Of a DNA stretch of 64,000 bases, positions 7,806 to 17,820 are shown one piece after another (position 1 is the stretch's first letter; each line of letters begins with the position of its first letter). The stretch is from NCBI RefSeq assembly GCF_013817205.1, contig NZ_JACDDD010000001.1, positions 45,826 to 109,825 on the forward strand, in the 5' to 3' direction. The stretch comes from Polaromonas sp. (lineage in GTDB: Bacteria; Pseudomonadota; Gammaproteobacteria; Burkholderiales; Burkholderiaceae_C). The notes below the pieces were generated by a model that made no database searches, had not been told where the DNA came from, and saw only the letters and a list, made by a program, of their open reading frames with translations. The translations under genes were made by a program, and so were the position numbers.

Positions 7806-8564
7806 TTATTGATTCACTTTGCCGGGCAAAGACAAATTGCCCGAGCCGACTTTAAACACATTGGCAACACACAGCAGCGGGTTGTGCACGCTGGCGTTGA
7901 CACGCAGGGCTGCGGTGACGCCATCAAACCCGGCAGTGTTGACCGCGGATATGTCATCAAAAGGCACGCGCACCTCCAGTGTTTGGCCTTTGAAGATCGG
8001 GCTCCAGCCCGGGCTGTCGATCAGCAAGGGAAGGCCCGGCCAGGTTTTTGGCAGGCGGGGTTTGCTGCCTTCGGGGATGTCCACCACCTTCAACGCACCC
8101 TTGCCACAGGCTTCGTCGGGCTGCAGCACCACCCAATGCGAGTGCCACACATTGCCATCGTTTTTGGGGTCGCCATCGCCGTTTTCATCGAACAAGGGCG
8201 TGTCGTCGAAGTCCGGATGTGAAGTCACAGCAAACGCAAGAATGCCACTTTTGGCCTCAAAACCAGCCGCAGCCGGATCGAGCGTGGTGGGCCACACATA
8301 GGAAAAAACCTTGCTGCCTGCCAGCTTGCCGGTGCGTGCTGGTTTGCTCGCGCCCGCTTTGCCCGACACAGCAATATGGAATACGGCGTTGTTTCCCTCC
8401 GTGCTGATTTTGGTGTGCACGATGTCAAACGCGGCTGTCACCGCCTTGGCGGGTTGGCTTTGAATACCGCCCTTGTGTGCGTGACCGTGTGGAAAAGCGG
8501 GAGCTGAAAATGCCGAAATGGCGAGAGCCAATGCGATGGAAAGGCGGGAGGGATGAAATGTCAT
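7806..8564 (-). CDS. Secreted protein of unknown function
   Basis: A 252-aa exported protein. A signal peptide (1-24) is followed by HGHAHKGG, a His-rich segment suggesting metal contact. The mature part contains an acidic segment reminiscent of calcium-binding loops (FDENGDGDPKNDG), the motif VWHSHWVVL, two cysteines and a beta-rich C-terminal half. I do not recognise the family. It is the first gene of a two-gene minus-strand unit with the redoxin, and is divergent from the AraC regulator, which may control it. Confidence 0.55.
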   Translation of the reverse strand: MTFHPSRLSIALALAISAFSAPAFPHGHAHKGGIQSQPAKAVTAAFDIVHTKISTEGNNAVFHIAVSGKAGASKPARTGKLAGSKVFSYVWPTTLDPAAAGFEAKSGILAFAVTSHPDFDDTPLFDENGDGDPKNDGNVWHSHWVVLQPDEACGKGALKVVDIPEGSKPRLPKTWPGLPLLIDSPGWSPIFKGQTLEVRVPFDDISAVNTAGFDGVTAALRVNASVHNPLLCVANVFKVGSGNLSLPGKVNQ

Positions 8565-8682
8565 GGTGGTGTCCTTAGGGTTTAAACAAAGCGCGCTTCG
8601 TTGCGCACCCAGGCAGTGTCGTGGGAGAATTCATACCAATTAACCCATTTCATCCGCATAAACATCCAATTCGTCCAGAGCC

Positions 8683-9546
8683 ATGACAGACTCAAGCGCG
8701 CCCGTCGACCGCCTTTCCTCACTGCTGGAGCGCTTCAGGGTGCGGGCACATCTGTTTCACACAGGGCCTTTGTGCGGCGTGAGTCATTTCGCGGCAGAGC
8801 CAGGCCGCGGCTTTTTGCATGTGCTGCGGAGCGGCAGCATGGCGGTGACACACAAGCCCAGGCACGGCGCGCCAACCAGGCTGGTGGTGGATGAGCCCAC
8901 GCTGCTGTTCTATCCCCGGCCGCTGGCGCACAACTTTCACAATGCACCGCGCGAGGGCTCGGACTTTGTTTGTGCAACGCTTGATTTCGAAGGCGGCGTC
9001 AAACACCCCCTGGCCTCCGCCCTGCCCGCCCTGGTCGTATTGCCCTTGCGCGAAGTGCAGGGACTGCATCACACGCTGGCTTTGCTCTTTGCTGAAACAG
9101 AACGCTTGCGTTGTGGGCAGCGGCTGCTGGCAGACCGCCTGTTTGAAATCCTCCTGCTGCAATTGCTGCGCTGGCTGCTCGATCACCCCGAAGAGGCAGG
9201 CTTTCCCAAAGGCTTGCTGATGGGTCTGGCGCACCCCCGGCTGGCACGAGCACTGGTGGCACTGCACGAGCGCCCCGGCGACGCGTGGACACTGGAGTCC
9301 ATGGCAGAGCAAGCGGGCATGTCACGCAGCACTTTCGCCGCAAGCTTCAAGGACCAAGTGGGAGAAACGCCTGCCGACTATTTGCTCCGCTGGCGGGTGT
9401 CGATTGCGCATACCCTGCTGCGCAGCGGGCAGTCCATCAAGGCCGTGGCCGAAACCCTGGGTTACGCCAGCGCCTCATCATTTTCGCGGGCCTTCGCGCA
9501 AACCACGGGCATGCCGCCCCGTGACTGGATGAAGGTGCAAGTTTAG
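8683..9546 (+). CDS. AraC-family transcriptional regulator (cupin sensor)
   Basis: A 287-aa regulator with an N-terminal cupin-type sensor domain (about 15-180) and a C-terminal double helix-turn-helix of the AraC/XylS type (about 190-285: MAEQAGMSRSTFAASFK, then AETLGYASASSFSRAF). It is transcribed divergently from the secreted-protein/redoxin pair across 118 bp, the usual place for its operator. Its stop codon TAG interlocks with the TAA of the convergent LysR gene (9543-9546). The effector is unknown. Confidence 0.9.
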   Translation: MTDSSAPVDRLSSLLERFRVRAHLFHTGPLCGVSHFAAEPGRGFLHVLRSGSMAVTHKPRHGAPTRLVVDEPTLLFYPRPLAHNFHNAPREGSDFVCATLDFEGGVKHPLASALPALVVLPLREVQGLHHTLALLFAETERLRCGQRLLADRLFEILLLQLLRWLLDHPEEAGFPKGLLMGLAHPRLARALVALHERPGDAWTLESMAEQAGMSRSTFAASFKDQVGETPADYLLRWRVSIAHTLLRSGQSIKAVAETLGYASASSFSRAFAQTTGMPPRDWMKVQV

Positions 9547-10472
9547 GAAGCGGCGACTTCCACACGCACTGCCAGGCGCTGCACCAAAAAATCGATCAGC
9601 ACGCGCACACTCTGGGGCATATGGCGATTGGCCGGGTAGAGCAGCGAAAACGCGCGCGCTGCGCCGCCAAAGTCCTGCATCACTTCCACCAGGCTACCCT
9701 GCTTCAGGTCCGGTTCCACCAGGAAATGGGCTGTTTGCAGCAAGCCGCCGCCATGGCGCGCCAGGGTTACGGGACCCAGGATATCCTCGGAGCACTGTAT
9801 GCCGCCATGCGTGACCCATTCCACCTCGCGTCCCAGCTGGTGCAGCACCCATGGCACCGGCTGGCCTGTGCGCGGCAGCAGAAACTGAATGCAATCATGC
9901 GCAGCCAAGTCCCCGGGTACAAGAGGTGTACCCCGCCTGCGCAAATAATCTGGCGCGGCCACGACGACGAGCCTGGCGTCTTCCAGCTTGCGCGCAATCA
10001 AACCCGAGTCGGGGGGAATGCGGCCGCGCACCGCCAGATCAAACCCCTCGGCGAAGTCAATATTGCGGTTGCTCAAGTGCAGGTCCAGTTGGACCGCGGG
10101 GTATAGCTGACGAAATTCGGGCAGCAGCGGAAGAATGCGAAAGTGGCCGAATGATGTAGGCAAGCTCATTCGCACAATACCCGTGGGCGACTTTTGCTTG
10201 CCCGATATTTCCCGCTCCGCTTCCACCAATTGATTGAGCGTCAGGCGGCACTGCTCAAAGTAATTTTGTCCGCTGTCGGTCAGGCGCACACGCCGCGTTG
10301 TGCGTGCAAAAAGCTGCACACCCAGCCGTGCCTCCAGCCGGGAGATAGACCGGCTTACTGCGGCCGCAGTAAGGCCTGCGGAAGCTGCCGCAGCGGTAAA
10401 GCTTTCAAGCTCCGCTGAGAGGCAAAACAGCTCCAGACTGCCCAGCATCAGATCATCAAAATGGCGGGGCAT
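9543..10472 (-). CDS. LysR-family transcriptional regulator
   Basis: A 309-aa LysR-type regulator. The winged helix-turn-helix is at about 12-70 (LFCLSAELESFTAAAASAGL, AVSRSISRLEARLGVQLF) and the substrate-binding domain spans about 95-300. It is divergent from a GST/tautomerase/NTF2-like operon across 107 bp and probably regulates it; an ATGATT-n6-AATCAT palindrome lies in that gap. It belongs to the common GST-linked LysR group, whose inducers are usually aromatic or electrophilic compounds. Confidence 0.92.
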   Translation of the reverse strand: MPRHFDDLMLGSLELFCLSAELESFTAAAASAGLTAAAVSRSISRLEARLGVQLFARTTRRVRLTDSGQNYFEQCRLTLNQLVEAEREISGKQKSPTGIVRMSLPTSFGHFRILPLLPEFRQLYPAVQLDLHLSNRNIDFAEGFDLAVRGRIPPDSGLIARKLEDARLVVVAAPDYLRRRGTPLVPGDLAAHDCIQFLLPRTGQPVPWVLHQLGREVEWVTHGGIQCSEDILGPVTLARHGGGLLQTAHFLVEPDLKQGSLVEVMQDFGGAARAFSLLYPANRHMPQSVRVLIDFLVQRLAVRVEVAAS

Positions 10473-10487
10473 TTATTCCTTCATGTA

Positions 10488-10505
10488 ATGATTGAAATGA
10501 ATCAT
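10488..10505. promoter_or_regulatory. Candidate LysR operator
   Basis: Interrupted palindrome ATGATT-gaaatg-AATCAT, fitting the T-N11-A LysR box, 15 bases from the LysR start codon and 74 bases before the GST gene. Binding is inferred from position and symmetry. Confidence 0.5.
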
Positions 10506-10579
10506 CTCATATTTATCAATGCTGAAGTAATCAATACACTGCCTTTATCTGTTTCAACCAACACCAAGGAGTTTTTTCC

Positions 10580-11188
10580 ATGAAACTGTATTTCTCGCCC
10601 GGCGCGTGTTCACTGGCGCCCCACATCGCCTTGCTTGAGAGCGGCAGCACCTTCACCCTGGAAAAGGTCGACACGGCGCGCCACCTGACCGCCTCTGGAG
10701 TGGACTACTACAGCATCAATCCCAAAGGGCAGGTTCCCCTTCTGATCCTGGACGATGGCTCTACGCTCAGCGAAGGCCCGGTCATCTGCCAGTACATCGC
10801 CGATCAGGCTGGCAACACCAAGCTTTTGCCGGCCGCCGGAAGCCTGGCGCGTTACCGCGTGATGGAGTGGCAAAACTACATCACCTCCGAGTTGCACAAA
10901 TCGTTCAGCCCCTTGTTCAACGCGGCCTTTGACGCAGGGGCAAAAAAAATACACACGGCGCTGCTTCGCAAAAAGTTTGAATGGGTGGACAGCAAACTGG
11001 CCGGTAGCAGCTATCTGACTGGCGAGGAATTCACCGTCGCCGACGCCTACCTGTTCACCGTCGCCGGCTGGAGCAAATATGTGGCGCTGGACCTTTCGGA
11101 TCTTGGCAATCTTCAGCACTATCTCGCCCGTGTAGCCACCCGGCCGGCAGTGCGCGACGCGCTGAAAGCCGAAAGCCTGCCCGCGTAA
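10580..11188 (+). CDS. Glutathione S-transferase, beta class
   Basis: A 202-aa cytosolic glutathione S-transferase. The N-terminal thioredoxin-like domain begins MKLYFSPGAC with the beta-class C10, followed by the GSH-binding region around VPLLILDDGSTLSEGPVICQYI (E65/S66 type motif). The all-helical C-terminal domain runs from about 85 to 200. It leads a three-gene + strand unit with a tautomerase and an NTF2-like protein, and is divergent from a LysR regulator. A role in detoxifying electrophiles is likely. Confidence 0.92.
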   Translation: MKLYFSPGACSLAPHIALLESGSTFTLEKVDTARHLTASGVDYYSINPKGQVPLLILDDGSTLSEGPVICQYIADQAGNTKLLPAAGSLARYRVMEWQNYITSELHKSFSPLFNAAFDAGAKKIHTALLRKKFEWVDSKLAGSSYLTGEEFTVADAYLFTVAGWSKYVALDLSDLGNLQHYLARVATRPAVRDALKAESLPA

Positions 11189-11212
11189 GCCAAGCTTCCA
11201 ACTGGAGACACC

Positions 11213-11446
11213 GTGCCCTACATCCTTATCCAGGTGACCCGCGAGGGGGTCAGCCCGACACAGAAGGCCGAACTCATTGCCGGCGCCACGGACCTGGTGG
11301 TGCGCGTTCTGGGCAAAGACCCGGCCACTACCTTTGTGGTAATCGAAGAGATAGATACTGATAACTGGGGTGTGGCTGGTCAAAGTGTGACAGCACTGCG
11401 CAGGCAACAAAGCGCGGCATCGGTTCAATTAACTCCGGGCGCATGA
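11213..11446 (+). CDS. 4-oxalocrotonate tautomerase-family protein
   Basis: A 77-aa member of the tautomerase superfamily. After removal of Met the catalytic Pro would be N-terminal (M-P2-YILIQVTREG). The length and beta-alpha-beta pattern fit the small 4-OT subgroup. GTG start with GGAGAC upstream at a proper distance; 24 bp after the GST gene. Its substrate is unknown. The stop TGA is followed at once by the ATG of the next gene. Confidence 0.85.
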   Translation: MPYILIQVTREGVSPTQKAELIAGATDLVVRVLGKDPATTFVVIEEIDTDNWGVAGQSVTALRRQQSAASVQLTPGA

Positions 11447-11447
11447 C

Positions 11448-11849
11448 ATGAACCCTAACCACAGCAATGCGCACGAGGAGGTGAGCCGCGTGCTCAAGAA
11501 TTATTTCGAGGGCTTGTACCACTGCGACACCCAGCTGCTCAGGCAGGTCTTTCACCCCTCCGCAATTTACGCCTGCGCCACGGACAAGGAACTGCTCACC
11601 TTGGGCATGGCTGAGTACTTTCCCATCGTGGATAAACGCGTCTCGCCAGCAAGCCGGGGGGACGCGCGGACAGACCGCATCGTGTCCATTGACTTCGCAG
11701 GCCCGGTCACAGCGCTTGCAAAGGTGCAGTGCTCAATCCTGCCCAAACATTTCACGGACCTGCTGAGCATGGTGTTTGTTGAAAACCGCTGGCAAATCAT
11801 TGCCAAGGTTTTTCACTATGAACTTCAACCCGGGCCGGGCAACAGCTAA
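11448..11849 (+). CDS. NTF2-like (lumazine-binding/SnoaL-type) protein
   Basis: A 133-aa NTF2-fold protein: an N-terminal helix pair (VSRVLKNYFEGLYHCDTQLL), the FHPSA motif, then a curved beta sheet ending in FVENRWQIIAKVFHYEL. The pattern fits the putative lumazine-binding (Lumazine_bd_2) group. Its ATG lies one base after the tautomerase stop. The stop TAA interlocks with the TAG of the convergent DUF1415 gene at 11846-11849. Enzymatic role unknown. Confidence 0.75.
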   Translation: MNPNHSNAHEEVSRVLKNYFEGLYHCDTQLLRQVFHPSAIYACATDKELLTLGMAEYFPIVDKRVSPASRGDARTDRIVSIDFAGPVTALAKVQCSILPKHFTDLLSMVFVENRWQIIAKVFHYELQPGPGNS

Positions 11850-12382
11850 AGCCCGAGTTTTTTCCAGCCGCTGTGGCCCAGCTGCTCCAGAGTTTTGATG
11901 TTCTCTTCAAAAATGGCTTCGGCTTCCGGGAAGGCTTCTACCGCCCGCTCCACACTTTCCTCGCGCAGCAAATGCAATATGGCAAACGGCGCGCGGTTGC
12001 TGTAGTTGCTGATGTCGTCCGGCTCGGTTCCGTCAAACTGGAACTGCGGGTGAAAGCTGGCGAGTTGAATCACGCCTTCAAGCTCATGTTCATCAACCAC
12101 CCCCTCAGCGATTTCCAGGAAATCATTGAAGTCCAGAAAATCATCGAACAGCGTGGGGTGAATCAACAGCGTGGTGTCGACTTCCTCCGATGGCGTGGCC
12201 ACAAGCAGGTCAAGTTCTTTGTCCAACTCTTCCAGCAAATCATCGGCGTGGCGCGCATGGCTGACCACCAGACGCACCTGATTTTTGACGTACACCGCTT
12301 TTGCAAACGGGCACAGGTTCAGGCCGATCACGGCTTTCTCCAGCCACAGCCGCGTTGCGGTGAGTACCGCCTCGTCAGTCAT
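11846..12382 (-). CDS. DUF1415 family protein
   Basis: A 178-aa cytosolic protein of the DUF1415 family, common in beta- and gammaproteobacteria, function unknown. Visible landmarks are the N-terminal WLEKAVIGLNLCPFAKAV (one conserved Cys), an acidic middle (DDLLEELDKELDLL, DFLDFNDFL) and ESVERAVEAFPEAEAIFEENI near the end. ATG at 12382 is chosen because the family starts just before this helix; an upstream ATG at 12487 would add only repeat-derived sequence. Confidence 0.8.
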   Translation of the reverse strand: MTDEAVLTATRLWLEKAVIGLNLCPFAKAVYVKNQVRLVVSHARHADDLLEELDKELDLLVATPSEEVDTTLLIHPTLFDDFLDFNDFLEIAEGVVDEHELEGVIQLASFHPQFQFDGTEPDDISNYSNRAPFAILHLLREESVERAVEAFPEAEAIFEENIKTLEQLGHSGWKKLGL

Positions 12383-12415
12383 CGGCGCCACCGGAACCCG
12401 CGATGTAGTCCCCTT

Positions 12416-12508
12416 CCAGCAGGGGCCGCGGAACCGGCTTTGCCGGGCCGCAGGCGCAGCGCCCCCCCGGAGGGCAGTGCAGTACACGAAAGTGACAAGC
12501 GTGGGGGC
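12416..12508 (-). repeat. Family P GC-rich repeat, intergenic
   Basis: On the minus strand: GCCCCCACGCTTGTCACTTTC ... CTGCGCCTGCGGCCCGG ... CCGCGGCCCCTGCTGG. It lies between ettA and the DUF1415 gene and closely matches the copy at 30804-30893. Confidence 0.8.
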
Positions 12509-12509
12509 A

Positions 12510-14171
<1,662 letters not shown>

Positions 14172-14458
14172 CAGGATCAACTTCTAAAAAAAGGGAGATA
14201 ACAAAAGGAAGACGAAGAGCGCAAGCCAGCCCAGGATTCTCGGGGATTTTTTGCGGCAATCTCCTGATTATCGTTCCGTGCGACAATACCCACGTTGCTC
14301 GCTCCAGTTGCCTGCGACATTCGGGCACACCTCTGTGACAGTATCGGCAACGATTCAAGGTGTTTTTGGCCCAACTCCTGACCCCAATCTGCCTTTGACT
14401 GGCGGGACGCCCACAAGCTCCCACAGGCCGATCCTGAGCACCCCAGCGGTGCAAAAAA

Positions 14459-16204
14459 ATGACCTTTGAAAATCTGAATCTGGCCCCGGCCATTCTTAAA
14501 GCCGTGCTTGAGCAGGGCTACGACACCCCCACCCCTATCCAGGCCCAGGCGATTCCCGCCGTGCTTGCAGGCGGCGACCTGCTGGGCGGCGCCCAGACCG
14601 GTACCGGCAAGACAGCAGCTTTCGTGCTGCCCATGTTGCAGCGCCTGTCGAGCGAGCCCTCGCTGAAAAACAAGCGCGGCGTCAGCGCCGTGCGCTGCCT
14701 GATCATGACGCCGACACGCGAACTCGCCGCCCAGGTCGAGGAAAGCGTGCGCCTTTACGGCAAATACCTCGATCTCTCCTCCATGGTGATGTTCGGCGGT
14801 GTCGGCATGGGCGCGCAGATTGAGAAGCTGCGCCGCGGCGTCGATATTCTCGTGGCCACCCCCGGCCGCCTGCTCGACCACGCCAGCCAGGGCACACTGG
14901 ACCTGGGCCAGGTGCAAATCCTGGTGCTTGACGAAGCCGACCGCATGCTGGACATGGGTTTTATCCACGACATCAAAAAGGTGCTGGCGCTGGTGCCCAA
15001 GCAGAAGCAGTCGCTGCTGTTTTCCGCCACCTTCAGCGACGAGATCCGCGAGCTGGCCAACGGCCTGCTGAAGAATCCGCAAAGCATTCAGGTGACACCG
15101 CGCAACACCACGGTGCAGCGCATCACGCAAACCATTCACCCGGTCGGCCGCGGCAAGAAAAAAGCGCTGCTCACCCACATCATCAACGAGCACAACTGGA
15201 GCCAGGTGCTGGTGTTCACTCGCACCAAATTCGGCGCCAACAATGTGGCCGAACACCTGACCAAAAACGGCATTCCGGCGATGGCGCTGCATGGCAACAA
15301 GAGCCAGACCGCCCGCACTCAGGCGCTGGCCGACTTCAAGAGCGGCAGCATACGCGCGCTAGTGGCCACCGACATCGCCGCGCGCGGCATCGACATTGAC
15401 GAACTGCCGCACGTCGTGAACTATGAAATCCCCAACGTCAGCGAAGACTACGTGCACCGCATCGGCCGTACCGGCCGCGCCGGCAACGACGGCGCGGCGG
15501 TGAGCCTGGTGTGTCTGGATGAAGAAGGCTTCATGCAGGACATCGAACGCTTCACCAAGCAGAACATCGAAGTGGTGGCTGTCGCCGGCTTTGAAGCCGA
15601 GCCCGGCGAAAAGGCCGAGCCGCTGGCCATGGGCCGCCAGACCATCTGGGGCGGCCTCGGCAAGCCCCCTAGCCGCGACGTGATGCAGGCCGCTGCCAAG
15701 GCGGCTAGATCCGAAATGATGACGCGCATCCGTGAAACCAAACCACAAGGTGGCCGTGGTGGCAACGCTGGCGGCAACAACGGCAGCGGCGGTGGCGGTG
15801 GCGGACGAGGCCGCAACGGCGGTGGCGGTGGCGGCAATGGTGGTGGCCGCAGCCAGCCTCAGGGCGGCCAGCCACGCCAGAATTCCGGCTATTCGCAAGG
15901 TGGCCAGCCAGCGCATCACCAGGTACGCAACCAGAACGCGCAGCCCCCACGCCCACGCAACACGCAGGAGCGCGACGATGACGCCCAACCCACCAGCCAC
16001 GTCTCTTCCGGCTTCCCTTCTTCCGGCCAGCCCACAGGCGGCAACCGCGGCAACTACCGTGGCGGCGGACGCCCATCGGGCGGCGGCGGTGGCGGCGGAC
16101 GCCCATCGGGCGGCGGCGGTGGTGGCGGACGCTCGGGTGGCGCTGGTGGCCGGGGCAACGGGTCTGGTCGGTCGGGGAATTCTGGCTCGTTTACTGGCCG
16201 ATAA
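14459..16204 (+). CDS. rhlE: DEAD-box RNA helicase, RhlE type
   Basis: A 581-aa ATP-dependent RNA helicase. The Q motif starts at residue 3 ([11 protein letters not shown]), Walker A AQTGTGKT is at 45-52, DEAD at about 159-162, SAT near 190 and [10 protein letters not shown] near 332. The conserved core ends near residue 375. Residues about 425-581 form a Gly/Arg/Gln-rich low-complexity tail like those that bind RNA in RhlE proteins. The 3' part contains a 30-bp tandem repeat (16061-16120 plus a partial third unit), and the last 83 bases overlap, in another frame, the start of the next gene. A 287-bp upstream gap separates it from divergent ettA. Confidence 0.93.
   Translation: MTFENLNLAPAILKAVLEQGYDTPTPIQAQAIPAVLAGGDLLGGAQTGTGKTAAFVLPMLQRLSSEPSLKNKRGVSAVRCLIMTPTRELAAQVEESVRLYGKYLDLSSMVMFGGVGMGAQIEKLRRGVDILVATPGRLLDHASQGTLDLGQVQILVLDEADRMLDMGFIHDIKKVLALVPKQKQSLLFSATFSDEIRELANGLLKNPQSIQVTPRNTTVQRITQTIHPVGRGKKKALLTHIINEHNWSQVLVFTRTKFGANNVAEHLTKNGIPAMALHGNKSQTARTQALADFKSGSIRALVATDIAARGIDIDELPHVVNYEIPNVSEDYVHRIGRTGRAGNDGAAVSLVCLDEEGFMQDIERFTKQNIEVVAVAGFEAEPGEKAEPLAMGRQTIWGGLGKPPSRDVMQAAAKAARSEMMTRIRETKPQGGRGGNAGGNNGSGGGGGGRGRNGGGGGGNGGGRSQPQGGQPRQNSGYSQGGQPAHHQVRNQNAQPPRPRNTQERDDDAQPTSHVSSGFPSSGQPTGGNRGNYRGGGRPSGGGGGGGRPSGGGGGGGRSGGAGGRGNGSGRSGNSGSFTGR
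16061..16140 (+). repeat. 30-bp tandem repeat in the rhlE tail
   Basis: Two identical 30-bp units (16061-16090 and 16091-16120, each starting GGCGGCGGACGCCCATCGGG) and a partial, diverged third unit to 16140. It encodes [10 protein letters not shown] in rhlE. The unit is a multiple of three, so copy-number change keeps the frame. Confidence 0.9.
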
Positions 16205-16775
16205 ACGGTATTCGGCGGTCCACTGCATGGGCCGGCGCAAACCGGAGGTGGTGCACGCCAAACTGGTGAGCCACCTCAGCCCGGACTTCGCAACTTTCGA
16301 GGCGCCTGCGGTGGACGATGTGTTCATCGCCCTCGGCACCACAATCAAGGTCGCCGGCAGCCAGCAGGCTTTCCGCGCCGTCGACTTTGACGCCGTGCTG
16401 GCCGTGGCCCGTTCGGCGCGGGCCGCTGGCGCACGCAGGCTGGGCATCGTCAGCGCCATGGGTGCCAACGCCAAATCGTCCGTCTTTTACAACCGCGTCA
16501 AGGGCGACATGGAAGATGCCGTCGGTCAACTCGGCTATGAAACGGTGGTGTTGGCCCGCCCCTCGCTGCTCAGCGGTGACCGCAGTTCCCTCGGCCAGCC
16601 CCATCGCGCGGCAGAAAAATTCGCAGCGACGGCCATGCGCCTGCTGAGGCCCCTGACGCCCGCCAACTACCGCGCAATCGACGCTGCGGATGTGGCCGCC
16701 GCGCTGGTGAGCAGTGTGCTGGCAGCTTCCCCAGGCCACACCGTGCTGCTGTCGAGCGACATGCAGCCCCGCTGA
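16122..16775 (+). CDS. NAD(P)-binding oxidoreductase (Rossmann fold) overlapping rhlE
   Basis: A 217-aa atypical short-chain dehydrogenase/epimerase-like protein. The Rossmann motif GATGLVGRG lies right at the N-terminus, followed by FIALGTT, SAMGA and the catalytic-like YNRVKG (Y-x3-K). Candidate starts are the GTG codons at 16119, 16122 or 16137, all inside the 3' end of rhlE in the +1-shifted frame, so the first 25-28 codons are shared. The predicted N-terminus is the right length for the family, which argues that the overlap is real. It is co-directional with rhlE and probably translationally coupled. Confidence 0.78.
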   Translation: MADARVALVAGATGLVGRGILARLLADKRYSAVHCMGRRKPEVVHAKLVSHLSPDFATFEAPAVDDVFIALGTTIKVAGSQQAFRAVDFDAVLAVARSARAAGARRLGIVSAMGANAKSSVFYNRVKGDMEDAVGQLGYETVVLARPSLLSGDRSSLGQPHRAAEKFAATAMRLLRPLTPANYRAIDAADVAAALVSSVLAASPGHTVLLSSDMQPR

Positions 16776-16776
16776 G

Positions 16777-16840
16777 GTTTCAAGTCTTTTAGCCATCCAG
16801 CCCTTGTCCAGATTGAACAAGCAGCTACCATTTCGATAGC
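16777..16840 (-). repeat. Family S short repeat, intergenic
   Basis: On the minus strand GCTATCGAAATGGTAGCTGC, TTG, then AAGGGCTGGATGGC. It fills the gap between the oxidoreductase and the convergent cupin gene. Confidence 0.75.
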
Positions 16841-16849
16841 AATCAGTAC

Positions 16850-17233
16850 TCAGCCCTGCAAAAACAGCGTGACCAGCGGCTCCGGCCCGACTTGGCGGCT
16901 CCAGTGGCCGTGCACTGTGGCATCGAAGGTGGCGCCGTCTGGCAACACATCGGCTGAGTAGAAATGTTCACTTGGGCCGAACACCCGCGACACCCCGCCC
17001 TGCAGGCCGATTTCCATCTGCCCACTGAGGATAAATACCCACTGCGGCTTCGGCGTGCAATGAAACTGGCTGCAAAAACCCACCGGGCTGTGGCGCAACT
17101 GGTAGCCGGTGGACGGCGCCAGCGGCGACAGCATGGCCTGCGGCGAGCCTTCGCTGAGCGCGACATGCTCCTCGCGGAACTTGGCACGGCCATCGGTGTC
17201 GGTGTAGAGGATGACTTTGGTGAAATCGGTCAT
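16850..17233 (-). CDS. Cupin-domain protein
   Basis: A 127-aa single-domain cupin with the first cupin box around GFCSQFHCTPKPQWVFILSG and a second near DATVHGHWS. Some canonical metal-binding residues are present (FHCTPKPQ), but the classic HxH of box 1 is not. It is the last gene of the eight-gene minus-strand sugar-acid operon, 24 bp after gluconokinase. It may be a sugar-acid isomerase or a small binding protein; function unknown. Confidence 0.75.
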   Translation of the reverse strand: MTDFTKVILYTDTDGRAKFREEHVALSEGSPQAMLSPLAPSTGYQLRHSPVGFCSQFHCTPKPQWVFILSGQMEIGLQGGVSRVFGPSEHFYSADVLPDGATFDATVHGHWSRQVGPEPLVTLFLQG

Positions 17234-17257
17234 GGAGTCCCCGAGTTAGAAAATTCG

Positions 17258-17779
17258 TCAGATAAGGCTGCTGGCGCCTGAAATCCGGTCCGCCAGCACG
17301 GTGGCAACAATGTCTTCAGCCCGCTCAGCTACATGAAAGCGCTGCGTATTCTCGTCCACGCCGGGCGGCTCCAGCGTGGCAAGCTGACTGTCCAGCAGCG
17401 ACAGGGGCATGTAATGGCCGGTGCGCGCGGCCATGCGCGCCGCCAGCAGTGCATGTTCACCGTGCAGGTAGATAAAACGCAGGCCGGGCGCGCCGCTGCG
17501 CAGGATGTCGCGGTAAGCACGCTTGAGCGCCGAACACGACAGCACCAGGCCCCGGTTTGCGGCGTGCGCCTGCCGCAGGCGTTCGGCCAGCGCCTGCAGC
17601 CAGCCTTCGCGGTCCTCATCACTGAGAGGCACGCCAGCGGCCATGCGCGCCACATTGCGTTCGGGGTGCAGCACATCCCCCTCCAGAAAGGGTAGCTTCA
17701 AGGCTTGGGCCAGTTGCGCACCCACGGTGCTTTTGCCGCAGCCGCTGACCCCCATGACCACAAAAATATCGGAATTCAT
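17258..17779 (-). CDS. gntK: Gluconokinase
   Basis: A 173-aa GntK/shikimate-kinase-fold enzyme phosphorylating D-gluconate to 6-phosphogluconate. Walker A GVSGCGKST is at residues 10-18, followed by FLEGDVLHPERNVARMAAGVPLSDEDREGWL, the gluconate/ATP site typical of GntK, and the CSALKRAYRD motif. It lies 41 bp downstream of the dehydratase gene in the same operon. Its product would enter the Entner-Doudoroff pair edd-eda at 35177-37641. Confidence 0.93.
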   Translation of the reverse strand: MNSDIFVVMGVSGCGKSTVGAQLAQALKLPFLEGDVLHPERNVARMAAGVPLSDEDREGWLQALAERLRQAHAANRGLVLSCSALKRAYRDILRSGAPGLRFIYLHGEHALLAARMAARTGHYMPLSLLDSQLATLEPPGVDENTQRFHVAERAEDIVATVLADRISGASSLI

Positions 17780-17820
17780 CGGCGCCTATTTTGCCTTTGC
17801 GTGGACAGGACCGGTCGGAC

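Noticed and set aside
14172..14458. Possible small gene between ettA and rhlE
   Set aside because: The only open frames are short, lack a ribosome-binding site and have no recognisable sequence; the gap is better seen as the divergent promoter region.
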